A DNA stretch of 64,000 nucleotides, from positions 1 to 64,000 of the forward strand of contig NZ_BOML01000048.1 of NCBI RefSeq assembly GCF_016862175.1, read 5' to 3'. Under the pieces are notes generated by a model. The model worked only from the letters and a program-made list of their open reading frames with translations, ran no database searches and was not told where the DNA came from. Source of the stretch: Paractinoplanes durhamensis (GTDB lineage Bacteria > Actinomycetota > Actinomycetes > Mycobacteriales > Micromonosporaceae). Made by a program: the position numbers and the translations under genes. The stretch's first letter is position 1, and the number at the start of each line of letters is the position of its first letter. Below are positions 1 through 8,551 of this stretch, one piece after another.

Positions 1-3000
1 CCTGCCGCCGGGCAGAGCTATCCCGGTCAGCCCGTCTCCGGGCCCGCCGCCGGGCAGGGCTATCCGGCCGCTGCTCGGCCGGTCACCGGTGGGCCTGCGC
101 AGCACGACGAGCCGCCGATGCAGCGTGCCTGGGAGGCGATGGGTGGCGAGACGCGGTTTGCGGCGCCCAAGCCGACCACCGCGCCGCCCAACGCGATGCC
201 GGAGGCGCATGCCTACCCGCCGGCTGCCGACGGATTCGATCTGCCGGACGGGCCGACCGCCGGGTCCGGTGTCGAGCCGGTCACGGCGCCGCCGGCCAAC
301 GAACCCGAGCCGAACTGGGCCGACTCGGCCTGGGCCCGCACCGCCACGCCGGAGCCGGACGAAACCGCTGCGGAGGTTCAGCCGCCCGCGGCCGCCGAAC
401 CCGAGCCGGAGGAGCACGGCCTCGGCTGGCTGCTGTCGATGAGCGGCCTCGGCGCACCTACCCAGGTGCCGCTGGACCCGGCCGAGCCGGTGGAGAGCGC
501 CCGGCCCGCGTCGGCAATGCCCGCCTCCGCGCCGCCGGTCTCGGCGGTGCCCGCCTCCGCGCCGCCTGCGGCCGAGCAGTTCGCGGCGCAACCGGACGCT
601 CCGGCGCCGGCCGCGGAGTTCTTCGCCGAGGAGAACGCCCCGGTCAGCGGCGCCCCGGAGAAGCCGAACTGGTTCGTCCCGGTCACCGGCTCCCAGCCGA
701 TCATCACGCCGGCCGCCGCAACCCCGGAGCCCGAGCCGGCACCGATCGACGAGCCCACTGCCGAGCCGTTCCCGACCGCCCAGGTCAGCGCCGCGCCCAT
801 CAGCGCCGCGCCCATCAGCGCCGCGCCCATCAGCCCTGTGCCGGTCAGCCCTGTGCCGGTCAGCCCTGCGCCGATCAGCGCGCAGCCCATCGATGTGGGT
901 CAGGTCAGCGCGAGTCAGGTGAGCGCGGCGCCGGTGAGTGCCGCTCCCGCCGATTCCGACCCGGCTGAGTACTCCCCCTTCGGCATGCCGCGCAGCACCA
1001 CGCCGGTCAGCTCGGTGCCGGTCAGCGCCGCCCCGGCGGACTACTCGCCGTTCGACGCGCACCCGGCCAGCGCGCCGCCGTTCAGCACCGAGCCGGTCAG
1101 CGCGGCCCCGGCCGAGGCGGGCCCCTTCCGCACCACCCCGGTCAGCGCGACTCCCGTCAGCGCAGCTCCGGTCAGCTCGACCCCGGTCAGCGCGGCTCCG
1201 ATCGAGGCTGAGCCCTTCGGCGCCGCGCCGGTCAGCGCGGCTCCGGTCAGCGCGGCTCCGATCGAGGCCGAGCCGGTCAGCGCTGTCCCGGTCAGTGCCG
1301 CGCCCCGCGAGTTCGGGCCTTCGGTTGGCTTTGAGCTGGTTCATGCCGATCCGGTCGACGCCGAGCTCGTTGATATCGAGCCGGTCGATGCCATGTGGGT
1401 CGATGCCGAGGTTCCCGGGGCTGCCCACCAACCGGTCGCCGTCGCGCGTGAGTTGCCGGCCCTGGAGTCGTCGTTCCGCGGCGACCAGGCGGAAACCGAC
1501 CCTCAGCCGGAAGCGGCATGGGAGCCCGAACCAGAAACGGCGTGGGAGCCCGCAGCCGAGAGCGAAGTCGCCCCGGAGCCGGTGGCTGAGCCGGTTCTCG
1601 AAGCGGAAACGGTGGTCGAGGACGAGCCGATCGTCGAGGACGAGCCGATCATCGAGGACCGGCCGAGCGCGGTGGTGGCTGAGGCCGAGGCCGCGCCGGT
1701 CGATGTGGAAGCCGCCGAGCCCGCGTTTGCCGAGCAGGCGGAACGACCCGATTCGGCGGGGGCTGCGGGACGCGTACATAAAAATGGCGAAACCGGTGAC
1801 GAAGCGGAGGACGCGGCAGAAGCCGGCGATGACGCCGTGCTCGCGGAGACCGACCGCCCGGCGGAAGACGCGGCCGAAGAGGACGCCGGCGCCCCGCTCG
1901 CGCCGGCCGATGAGGCCGAGGCCGTCAGCGCTGCTGTCGCTGCACCGGCTGGGCCTATTCGGCAGCGGCCGCCGCTGGAGGCCAAGACCCGGCGGGCCGA
2001 TCCGGAGCAGGTTCTTGCGGCTTATCCGTGGGCCTTCGACCCGCAGACGCTGCGGGAGGAGATCGACGACGAAGGGCAGATGCTCGTTGTCATCGATCGG
2101 CTGACCGACAAGCTCGAATACGCCGAGCGGGATGCGGTGCGGGCGCAGCTGTTGAGTCTGCGGGCGGTGGCCGAGCGGCTGATCGGTGACCTGGATGCCG
2201 CGCTGGAGGACGGCCGGCAGGCGCTGGGGCACGCCGAGGCCACCGGTGAGCTGCGGCGGATCGCGATCGTGCAGGCCCGGCTCGCGCATGTGCTGCAGTG
2301 GCGGGGCGAGTACGCCGAGGCCGACAAGCTCTACGCCGAGGCCGGGTCGCCGGAGCTGCCGTCGCGGCTGCGCGCCGAGATCCACGAGCTGGCCGGACGG
2401 TCGGCGTTCGACCAGGGGCGCTTCCTGGAGGCGATGAACCACTTCGAGACCGCGCTCGACCTGCGCAAGGGCGCCGACCCGGAGCTGGTCGAGCGGATCG
2501 AGCTGGCGCTGGACACGATCACCCGGCGGACCAAGGGTGGCGACTGGGGGCCCTATCCGCGGACCCGGGACGAGATCCTCGGGCTCACCGAGTCGCCGCG
2601 GCCGTTGCGGGACGAGCGGTCCGGGCTGTGGGGCTATGTCGGCGCGGTGCCGCCGCGGTATGCGCAGGCGCAGCCGTTCGCGGACGGGCTGGCCTGGGTG
2701 CGCCGCCCGGAGTCGCCCTCGTGGGAGCTGATCGATCTGGCCGGTGAGGTGGTCATCGACGCGTCGTCCGGTTATCGGGCGGCCGAGCGGTTCGCCGACG
2801 GGCTGGCCTGGGTGTCCCGGGACGAAGCCGGCGGCTGGTATGCGATCGACCGGCAGAACCGGCTCATCGTGCCGGGCGGGTTCGACGACGCCAAGCCGTT
2901 CCACCATGGGCTGGCGCTGATCCGGCGCGGCGGCTGGGGTGTCATCGACCGGCACGGCCGGGTCGTGGTGCAGCCGCGGTTCCGGGGGTTCGTGACGCCG

Positions 3001-3285
3001 CTGGTGTCCGGCGGGCCGATCGAAGGGTTCACCGACGAGGGGCTGGCCGTGGTCGACGCGGGCGAGCGGTTCGGCGTGGTGGACCGCAACGGGCAGCTGA
3101 TCGTCGAACCGGTGCACCCGGGCCTGGTCATCCACCCGGTGGCGTTCCTGATCGCCGACCAGTACGGCCTGTGGGGCGCGCTCAACCGCAAGGGCGAGAT
3201 GCTGATCGAGCAGAAGTACAAAGAGCAGGCCGATGTGCTCGAGGAGTTGGACCGGCTACTGGCGGACGGGCGTCCCGTTCTATAA
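1..3285 (+). CDS. Large TPR/WG-repeat protein with long Pro-Val-Ser-Ala repeat region, 5' end outside window
   Basis: The frame is open from base 1 (PAAGQSYPGQPVSGPAAGQ-type repeats), so the gene starts before the window; the ATG at 118 is only the first internal Met. The visible ~1,095 residues have three parts. The first ~650 are low-complexity and acidic, with dozens of degenerate PVSAAP/PISAAP units. A helical part follows (codons near 1990-2530) that looks TPR-like. The C-terminal ~240 residues carry WG-type repeats, for example WGVIDRHGRVVVQPRF and FGVVDRNGQLIVEPV. WG repeats form beta-propeller-like or extended repeat domains of unknown partner. No signal peptide or membrane segment is visible in this part. 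The stop TAA abuts the ATG of the next gene, suggesting coupling. Domain calls are confident; function is unknown. Confidence 0.85.
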   Translation, partial: PAAGQSYPGQPVSGPAAGQGYPAAARPVTGGPAQHDEPPMQRAWEAMGGETRFAAPKPTTAPPNAMPEAHAYPPAADGFDLPDGPTAGSGVEPVTAPPANEPEPNWADSAWARTATPEPDETAAEVQPPAAAEPEPEEHGLGWLLSMSGLGAPTQVPLDPAEPVESARPASAMPASAPPVSAVPASAPPAAEQFAAQPDAPAPAAEFFAEENAPVSGAPEKPNWFVPVTGSQPIITPAAATPEPEPAPIDEPTAEPFPTAQVSAAPISAAPISAAPISPVPVSPVPVSPAPISAQPIDVGQVSASQVSAAPVSAAPADSDPAEYSPFGMPRSTTPVSSVPVSAAPADYSPFDAHPASAPPFSTEPVSAAPAEAGPFRTTPVSATPVSAAPVSSTPVSAAPIEAEPFGAAPVSAAPVSAAPIEAEPVSAVPVSAAPREFGPSVGFELVHADPVDAELVDIEPVDAMWVDAEVPGAAHQPVAVARELPALESSFRGDQAETDPQPEAAWEPEPETAWEPAAESEVAPEPVAEPVLEAETVVEDEPIVEDEPIIEDRPSAVVAEAEAAPVDVEAAEPAFAEQAERPDSAGAAGRVHKNGETGDEAEDAAEAGDDAVLAETDRPAEDAAEEDAGAPLAPADEAEAVSAAVAAPAGPIRQRPPLEAKTRRADPEQVLAAYPWAFDPQTLREEIDDEGQMLVVIDRLTDKLEYAERDAVRAQLLSLRAVAERLIGDLDAALEDGRQALGHAEATGELRRIAIVQARLAHVLQWRGEYAEADKLYAEAGSPELPSRLRAEIHELAGRSAFDQGRFLEAMNHFETALDLRKGADPELVERIELALDTITRRTKGGDWGPYPRTRDEILGLTESPRPLRDERSGLWGYVGAVPPRYAQAQPFADGLAWVRRPESPSWELIDLAGEVVIDASSGYRAAERFADGLAWVSRDEAGGWYAIDRQNRLIVPGGFDDAKPFHHGLALIRRGGWGVIDRHGRVVVQPRFRGFVTPLVSGGPIEGFTDEGLAVVDAGERFGVVDRNGQLIVEPVHPGLVIHPVAFLIADQYGLWGALNRKGEMLIEQKYKEQADVLEELDRLLADGRPVL

Positions 3286-4290
3286 ATGGGCATGGAGTTC
3301 CGTCATCTCGGCCGTTCCGGCCTGCTCATCAGTGAGATCGCCTACGGCAACTGGATCACCCACGGTTCCCAGGTCGAGGAGGATGCCGCCGTCGCGTGCG
3401 TGCGGGCCGCCCTCGAAGAGGGGATCACCACGTTCGACACCGCCGACGTCTACGCCGGTGGCCGCGCCGAGGAGGTGCTGGGCCGGGCGCTGAAGGGCGA
3501 GCGCCGCCAGGGCCTGGAGATCCTCACCAAGGTCTTCTGGGCGACCGGGCCCGGGCCCAACGACCGCAGCCTGTCCCGCAAGCACATCATGGAGTCGATC
3601 GACGGTTCGCTGCGCCGCCTGCAGACCGACTACGTCGACCTCTACCAGGCGCACCGCTACGACTACTCGACGCCGCTCGAGGAGACCATGCAGGCCTTCG
3701 CCGACGTGGTGCGCTCCGGCAAGGCGCTCTACATCGGGGTGTCCGAGTGGAACGCGACGCAGATCCGGGCGGGCTGGGAGATGGCCCAGGACCTGAAGAT
3801 CCCGTTCGTGTCGAACCAGCCGCAGTACTCGATGCTCTGGCGGGTCATCGAGGCCGAGGTGGTTCCCACCTCGATCGAGGTGGGGGTCGGCCAGGTGGTC
3901 TTCTCGCCCATCGCGCAGGGCGTGCTCTCCGGGAAGTACGAGGTGGGCAAGCAGCCGCCGGCCGGGTCGCGGGCCACCGACGAGAAGAGCGGGGCGAACT
4001 TCATCTCCCGGCTTCTCAGCGACGAGGTGCTGACCGCGGTCGCCGGGCTCAAGCCGCTGGCCGAGCAGGCCGGGCTGTCGATGGCGCAGCTCGCGGTGGC
4101 GTGGGTGCTGCAGAACGCCAACGTCTCGGCGGCGATCATCGGCGCTTCGCGCCCGGAGCAGGTCAAGGACAACGTCAAAGCTTCCGGTGTACGCCTGGAA
4201 GCGGACCTGATGAAGGCGATCGACGCGGTGCTGGACCCGGTGGCCGAGCGGGACCCGGCCAAGACCGTGAGCCCCGCCCGCCGGCCGTGA
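3286..4290 (+). CDS. Aldo/keto reductase (Kv-beta-like family)
   Basis: NADPH-dependent aldo/keto reductase of the voltage-gated-channel beta-subunit-like subgroup, 334 residues, a normal TIM-barrel length. The N-terminus MEFRHLGRSGLLISEIAYGNW is typical. The catalytic tetrad fits Asp51, Tyr56 (FDTADVYAGG), Lys82 (LTKVFW) and His123 (YQAHRYD). The cofactor-binding end IIGASRPEQVKDN is present. The ATG follows directly on the stop of the WG-repeat gene; a second in-frame ATG at 3292 gives MEFRHL and could equally be used. It converges with the M50 protease gene with only one base between the two stops. Substrate cannot be deduced. Confidence 0.93.
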   Translation: MGMEFRHLGRSGLLISEIAYGNWITHGSQVEEDAAVACVRAALEEGITTFDTADVYAGGRAEEVLGRALKGERRQGLEILTKVFWATGPGPNDRSLSRKHIMESIDGSLRRLQTDYVDLYQAHRYDYSTPLEETMQAFADVVRSGKALYIGVSEWNATQIRAGWEMAQDLKIPFVSNQPQYSMLWRVIEAEVVPTSIEVGVGQVVFSPIAQGVLSGKYEVGKQPPAGSRATDEKSGANFISRLLSDEVLTAVAGLKPLAEQAGLSMAQLAVAWVLQNANVSAAIIGASRPEQVKDNVKASGVRLEADLMKAIDAVLDPVAERDPAKTVSPARRP

Positions 4291-4291
4291 G

Positions 4292-5122
4292 TTAGCTGCC
4301 GCTCCAGAAGCGCATCATCTGGAGTCCTAGCTGGACGAGCGCCTCGGACAGCCCGAGGCGCTCGCCCAGCCAGTAGACGACGTCGAAGAAGTACTGGCCC
4401 AGGCGCGTCTGCCACAGGGCCAGGAAGAGCAGGATGAAGCCGTACGGCGCGAAGAGGTTCCACGCTCGCTGGTAGGCCGGGCTCATCCACGGCGCGATGA
4501 TGCTGCCGCCGTCGAGGCCGGGGATCGGCAGGAAGTTGAGCACGCTCGCGGTGATCTGCAGGAAGGCCAGCGCGGCGAGGGCGCTCCAGAACTCCAGGTG
4601 CGTGGTGTCGCCGACCAGGCCGTATTGTCCCGAGCCCAGCTCGACCAGCTTCGGGCCGAAGCCGGCCCAGAACGGGATCGCCAGGACCAGGGCCAGCACC
4701 ACGTTGGTGAGCGGGCCGGCCGCGCTGATCAGCGAATCCTTGACCTTGCTGCGGATGTGCGTGTGGTCGATCCAGACGGCGCCACCGGGCAGGCCGATGC
4801 CGCCGAGGATGACCACCACCACCGGCAGCACGATGGACAGCAGCGGGCTGGTGTATTTCAGCGGGTTGAGCCGCAGGTAACCACGGTCGGCCACGGTCTT
4901 GTCGCCGGAGAAGAAGCCGATCAGGGCATGTGCGTACTCGTGCAGGCAGAGCGACAGCAGCCAGCCGGTGACGATGAACAGGAAGACGTCGACCTTGACA
5001 TTGCCGAAGCCGGTCCAGGTCATCCAGGCGCTCACCCCGAAGACGGCGACGATGCCGACGAAGACCGGGCTCGGGATGAAGGCGTTGCGCGGCGTACGCG
5101 TGTAGACCGGTTCGTAGGTCAC
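4292..5122 (-). CDS. Site-2-type zinc metalloprotease (peptidase M50)
   Basis: Polytopic membrane zinc protease, 276 residues. The active-site motif HEYAH (His61, Glu62, His65) sits in the second hydrophobic segment and the third zinc ligand is in NFLPIPGLDGG near residue 205; both are M50 hallmarks. About six membrane segments are visible and there is no PDZ or CBS domain, so this is a minimal form. Family members cut membrane-bound substrates such as anti-sigma factors, but no substrate gene lies nearby. The GTG start has TAGGGT nine bases upstream, so the 5' leader would be only a couple of bases. Convergent with the aldo/keto reductase. Confidence 0.9.
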   Translation of the reverse strand: MTYEPVYTRTPRNAFIPSPVFVGIVAVFGVSAWMTWTGFGNVKVDVFLFIVTGWLLSLCLHEYAHALIGFFSGDKTVADRGYLRLNPLKYTSPLLSIVLPVVVVILGGIGLPGGAVWIDHTHIRSKVKDSLISAAGPLTNVVLALVLAIPFWAGFGPKLVELGSGQYGLVGDTTHLEFWSALAALAFLQITASVLNFLPIPGLDGGSIIAPWMSPAYQRAWNLFAPYGFILLFLALWQTRLGQYFFDVVYWLGERLGLSEALVQLGLQMMRFWSGS

Positions 5123-5212
5123 GACTGTGCCACCCTAGACATGCCCTTCTGGCCCTCGCGTTCAGCGCCGTTGTCAGGTGCGGCTGGGTGCCGCTCGGTG
5201 CAGGCGGTCATG

Positions 5213-5410
5213 TCACTCCGCAGGCAGCAGGCTCATTTTATAGTCGACCCGGTCGTCCTCGACCAGGACGACCTGGGCCACGCCCGAGCCGGCCAGCTCC
5301 TGCCACTCCTGGCCGATCCACGACTCGGCATCAGATTGGCTGCTGAACGTCTCGGCCGGGCCGGTCACGGCCTGTCCGTCGACGCTCTCGTACCGCCAAC
5401 TCCACGGCAT
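5213..5410 (-). CDS. Small conserved hypothetical protein (65 aa)
   Basis: Short acidic soluble protein beginning MPWSWRYESVDG and containing FSSQSDAESWIGQEW followed by a beta-rich end (VAQVVLVEDDRVDYKMSLL). I recognise the general pattern from actinobacterial genomes but know no function. It lies in the divergent gap in front of the cobinamide kinase fusion and upstream of the M50 protease on the same strand, with about 90 bases between them. Codon use is typical of the host. No membrane segment or cysteine cluster is present. Confidence 0.75.
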   Translation of the reverse strand: MPWSWRYESVDGQAVTGPAETFSSQSDAESWIGQEWQELAGSGVAQVVLVEDDRVDYKMSLLPAE

Positions 5411-5481
5411 TCGCCGGTCCCCCTCACGTCTGTGCTCGGTGCGGCCTCCACCCTACGGCTTCCGCCTGTGCGGCCCGGCCT

Positions 5482-5487
5482 TAAGGT
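5482..5487 (+). promoter_or_regulatory. -10 hexamer TAAGGT, leaderless start of cobU-cobT
   Basis: TAAGGT followed by exactly 7 bases and the ATG at 5495; no Shine-Dalgarno sequence is present, as expected for a leaderless transcript. Confidence 0.6.
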
Positions 5488-5494
5488 ACGGGGC

Positions 5495-7471
5495 ATGTCC
5501 GATGATCGGTGGAACACCGTCCTGGTGCTCGGCGGGATCCGCTCCGGCAAGTCGGCGTTCGCCGAGGCGCTGGTCGCCGACGCCGCCGCGGTGCGGTATG
5601 TAGCCACGGCCGTGGGCGGCGAGGACGACCCGGAGTGGCGCGGGCGGATCGAGGCACATCAGCGGCGCAGGCCACAGTCGTGGTCGACCGAGGAGACCGG
5701 TGCCGACCCGGCCCGGCTGGCCACCCTGCTGGCCGACGCCAAGCCGGACGAGACGCTGCTCGTCGACGACCTCGGCGGCTGGGTCGCCGCGCTGCTGGAC
5801 CCGGCCCGGCAGCCCAACGACGACGAGGCCGACGTGGCCGCGCTGGCCGCCGCGGTGCGCGGGTGCGCCGGGCGTGTCGTGTTCGTCAGCCCGGAGGTGG
5901 GGCTGGCGCTGGTGCCGACCACGCCGGTGGGACGGGCGTTCACCGACGCGCTGGGGACGACCAACCAGGCTCTGGCCGAGGCATGCGACCGGGTCGCCCT
6001 GGTCGTGGCCGGGCGGGCCGTGTGGCTGAAGGACGCCTCTTCCCCCGTTTCCAGTGACATTTCGGTCTTGTCCGAAGCGCCGCCGGCCACGGTCGCGTCG
6101 CCTGCTTTTGCGTCGCTCGCTTTTGCGTCGCCCGCCGCTGTCGCTGAGCCTGTCGCTGACGCCGAGCTGATCGCCGTCGCCGAGCCCGTTGCGGAAGCGC
6201 CGGTCTTCGCGCAGGTGGCCGCCGGGGAACCGGCCGCGACCACCGCCGCCGTGCTGCACGAGCCCACCCAGCAGCTGCCCACCATCAGCGGCCTGGCCAT
6301 CGAGCCGGGCATGGACCTGCCGATGCCGGACAGCGACGCCGGCCCGGACGCCCGCGACCGCCTGATCGGCGTCGACTTCGCCGGGGCCGGCCTCGGCTCG
6401 CTGACCGAGGTGGTCGAGTTCGCCGCCGCCACCCAGGGCACCACCATCCCCCGCGCCTGGTCCTCGCCGCGGGTCCTGCTGGTCTCCGGCGCGCACGACG
6501 GCGGCGCCGCGGCCGGCGACGACCCGGCCGACGTGGAGCGCCGGGTCGCCGAGGTCGAGCGGGGCGAGGGCGTGCTGAGCCGGCTGGCCGGCCAGGCCGG
6601 CGCCGACATCGCCGTGCTGCGGCTGATCCGCGCGGGCGCCATGGAGGACGGCCCGGTGATCGACGACGCCGCCGTCGAAGTGGCCCTGCGCCAGGGCTGG
6701 CGGGTCGCCGAGGCCGCCGCCGACGCGGGCCGCGACCTGCTCGTGCTGGCCTCGATCGGGGTCGGCACCGACGCGGTCGCCGCCGCGGTCTCGGCCGCCA
6801 CCACCGCCGCCGAGGCGGTCGCCGTGCTGCCGCGGGTGCTGCGGCCGGGCGGCTTCTACGACGACGAGGCGTGGATGGCCCGCTGCGCCGCGGTCCGGGA
6901 CACGCTGCACCGGATCCGGCAGGAGTCGCGCGGCGCCAAGGACATCCTCCGCGAGATCGGCGGCGCCGACCTGGCGGTGGCCGCGGGCGCCCTGCTCGGG
7001 GCCGCGTCCCGGCGGCTGCCGGTGCTGCTGGACGGCCCGGTCGGGATCGCCGCGGCGCTGATCGCCCGGGACATCGGCAGCCAGATCCGGCACTGGTCGC
7101 TGCTGCCCGACGACGGCGGCATCGAGCTGGTCCGGCAGGGCTCCGACGTGCTCGGCCTGGAGCCGGTGCTGGACCTCGGGCTGGGCCTCGGCGAGGGGGC
7201 GAACGCGCTGGCCGCGCTGCCGCTGCTGCGCACCGCGATCACGCTGGCCGCGGCCGCGCCGGTGCACCCGGCGATGCTGACCGAGCCGGGCGACGACGGC
7301 CTCACCGACCTGATCGTGCCGAACGACGACGAGGACATCGACTTCGCCGAGCCGACTTCGGGCGGCCCCGGCCCGGCTACTACCGACTCGGCCACCACCG
7401 ACTCGGCCGGCACCGACTCGGCCGGCACCGATTCGTCCGCCACCGGCTCGTCCACCACCGCCGGGGAGTGA
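5495..7471 (+). CDS. Fused adenosylcobinamide kinase/guanylyltransferase (CobU) and DMB phosphoribosyltransferase (CobT)
   Basis: A 658-residue fusion of two cobalamin nucleotide-loop enzymes. Residues ~1-180 are CobU: P-loop GGIRSGKS near residue 12, then PEVGLALVPTTPVGRAF and the family end LVVAGRAVWLK. A ~100-residue Ala/Pro/Val-rich linker follows. Residues ~285-620 are CobT, which makes alpha-ribazole phosphate from nicotinate mononucleotide and dimethylbenzimidazole; IGGADLAVAAGALL and LGLGLGEGANALAAL carry the expected catalytic Glu. The last ~30 residues are Thr/Ser/Asp repeats (TDSAG). The start is set by the CobU N-terminus MSDDRWNTVLVLGG and the -10 box 7 bases upstream. The stop overlaps the cobS GTG by four bases, implying coupling. 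Confidence 0.92.
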   Translation: MSDDRWNTVLVLGGIRSGKSAFAEALVADAAAVRYVATAVGGEDDPEWRGRIEAHQRRRPQSWSTEETGADPARLATLLADAKPDETLLVDDLGGWVAALLDPARQPNDDEADVAALAAAVRGCAGRVVFVSPEVGLALVPTTPVGRAFTDALGTTNQALAEACDRVALVVAGRAVWLKDASSPVSSDISVLSEAPPATVASPAFASLAFASPAAVAEPVADAELIAVAEPVAEAPVFAQVAAGEPAATTAAVLHEPTQQLPTISGLAIEPGMDLPMPDSDAGPDARDRLIGVDFAGAGLGSLTEVVEFAAATQGTTIPRAWSSPRVLLVSGAHDGGAAAGDDPADVERRVAEVERGEGVLSRLAGQAGADIAVLRLIRAGAMEDGPVIDDAAVEVALRQGWRVAEAAADAGRDLLVLASIGVGTDAVAAAVSAATTAAEAVAVLPRVLRPGGFYDDEAWMARCAAVRDTLHRIRQESRGAKDILREIGGADLAVAAGALLGAASRRLPVLLDGPVGIAAALIARDIGSQIRHWSLLPDDGGIELVRQGSDVLGLEPVLDLGLGLGEGANALAALPLLRTAITLAAAAPVHPAMLTEPGDDGLTDLIVPNDDEDIDFAEPTSGGPGPATTDSATTDSAGTDSAGTDSSATGSSTTAGE

Positions 7472-8208
7472 GCGCCGGGGCCGGCCTTCGGCTGGCCGTG
7501 ACGACGCTGACGGTCTTTCCGATCCGCGGCGGCCGGGTGGACCGGCCGGCCGCGGCGTGGGCGATGTCCCTCTCCGCGGTGGTCGGCGCGGCGCTCGGGG
7601 CGGCACTGGCCGCGATCCTCTGGGCGCTGCGCGAGCTCGGCGCTCCCCCGCTGGTCGCGGCGGCGGTGACGGTCGCGGCGGCGGCCCTGCTGACCCGGGG
7701 CATGCACCTGGACGGCCTGGCCGACACGGTCGACGCGCTCGGCTCGTACCGGTCCGGCGACGCCGCCCTGGACATCATGAAAAAGTCGGACATCGGCCCG
7801 TTCGGGGTGGCGGCGATCGCGCTCACCCTACTGATCCAGACCGCAACGGTGGCCGCCCTCTCGCCCTGGGCGCTGGTCGCGGCGTTCGCGGCCGGCCGGC
7901 TGGCGATCACGGTGGCCTGCCGGCGGGGCGTGCCGGCGGCCCGGCCCGAGGGCCTGGGCGCGCTGGTGGCGGGCACCGTCCCGGTGCCGGTCGCGCTGCT
8001 CGGCGCGATCGTCGTGGCGGGTGCCGCGGCGGCCGCGACCCCGGGCCGTCCGTGGCTGGGCCCGGTCGCCGTCGTCATCGCCCTCTCGGCGGTGCTCCTG
8101 CTGCTGCGTCATGGCGTACGCCGTTTCGGCGGCATCACCGGCGACGTGCTCGGCGCCTCGGTGGAACTCGCGACGACCTCAGCCCTGGTCGTGCTGTCCC
8201 TGCGCTGA
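7468..8208 (+). CDS. cobS: Adenosylcobinamide-GDP ribazoletransferase (cobalamin synthase)
   Basis: Integral membrane enzyme joining adenosylcobinamide-GDP to alpha-ribazole phosphate, the last assembly step of the nucleotide loop. About 246 residues, a normal length. The family motif MHLDGLADTVDALGSY is followed by KKSDIGPFGV, and five to six Ala/Leu-rich membrane segments are visible. Translation starts at GTG within a four-base GTGA overlap with the stop of the CobU-CobT fusion, so CobU, CobT and CobS are made from one message. The 3' end overlaps the convergent YjbR gene by about 30 bases. Confidence 0.93.
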   Translation: MSAGAGLRLAVTTLTVFPIRGGRVDRPAAAWAMSLSAVVGAALGAALAAILWALRELGAPPLVAAAVTVAAAALLTRGMHLDGLADTVDALGSYRSGDAALDIMKKSDIGPFGVAAIALTLLIQTATVAALSPWALVAAFAAGRLAITVACRRGVPAARPEGLGALVAGTVPVPVALLGAIVVAGAAAAATPGRPWLGPVAVVIALSAVLLLLRHGVRRFGGITGDVLGASVELATTSALVVLSLR

Positions 8209-8547
8209 GTCGTACTGCGCGACCACCCGCTTCGGGGCGGTCCGCCGCCAGGCCTCGGTCACCACGTGCCGCAACTCGTCCGGGTCCGCCTTGGTCAGGT
8301 CGACCCGCACCCAGCCGTAGCGGCCGGTGTAGGCGGCGATCTCGTACGCCTCGGGGGCGCCCGCGATCAGCTCGGCCTGGTCCTCCCGGGAGGCCTTCAC
8401 CGACGCGTGCGACGACTCCGGGCTGCCCGAGGCGAACATCTTGTCGCCGTAGCGCAGCGTCGGGTGCCCCCACGACTCGACGAACACCTCCCGGGTGCCG
8501 GGCAGGGCCAGCACCCAGTCGCGCAGTTGCTCGTAGGTGACGGCCAC
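8179..8547 (-). CDS. MmcQ/YjbR family protein
   Basis: 122-residue YjbR-type protein (CyaY-like fold annotated as DNA-binding). Features are VTYEQLRDWVLALPGTRE at the N-terminus, the conserved WGHPTLRYGDKMFAS strand and TGRYGWVRVDLTKADPDELRHVVTEAWR at the C-terminus. The start is GTG at 8547, with gcvT only four bases further upstream on the same strand, so the two are probably co-transcribed. Its 3' end overlaps cobS tail to tail. The role of the family is poorly defined. Confidence 0.88.
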   Translation of the reverse strand: MAVTYEQLRDWVLALPGTREVFVESWGHPTLRYGDKMFASGSPESSHASVKASREDQAELIAGAPEAYEIAAYTGRYGWVRVDLTKADPDELRHVVTEAWRRTAPKRVVAQYDSAQGQHDQG

Positions 8548-8551
8548 CGAA

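Noticed and set aside
4598..5494. Long N-terminal extension of the CobU-CobT frame
   Set aside because: It is the antisense of the M50 protease and small gene; the CobU N-terminus and the -10 box place the start at 5495.
5453..7606. 717-codon open frame antisense to CobU-CobT
   Set aside because: Gly/Arg-rich translation typical of the opposite strand of GC-rich genes; no domain recognisable.
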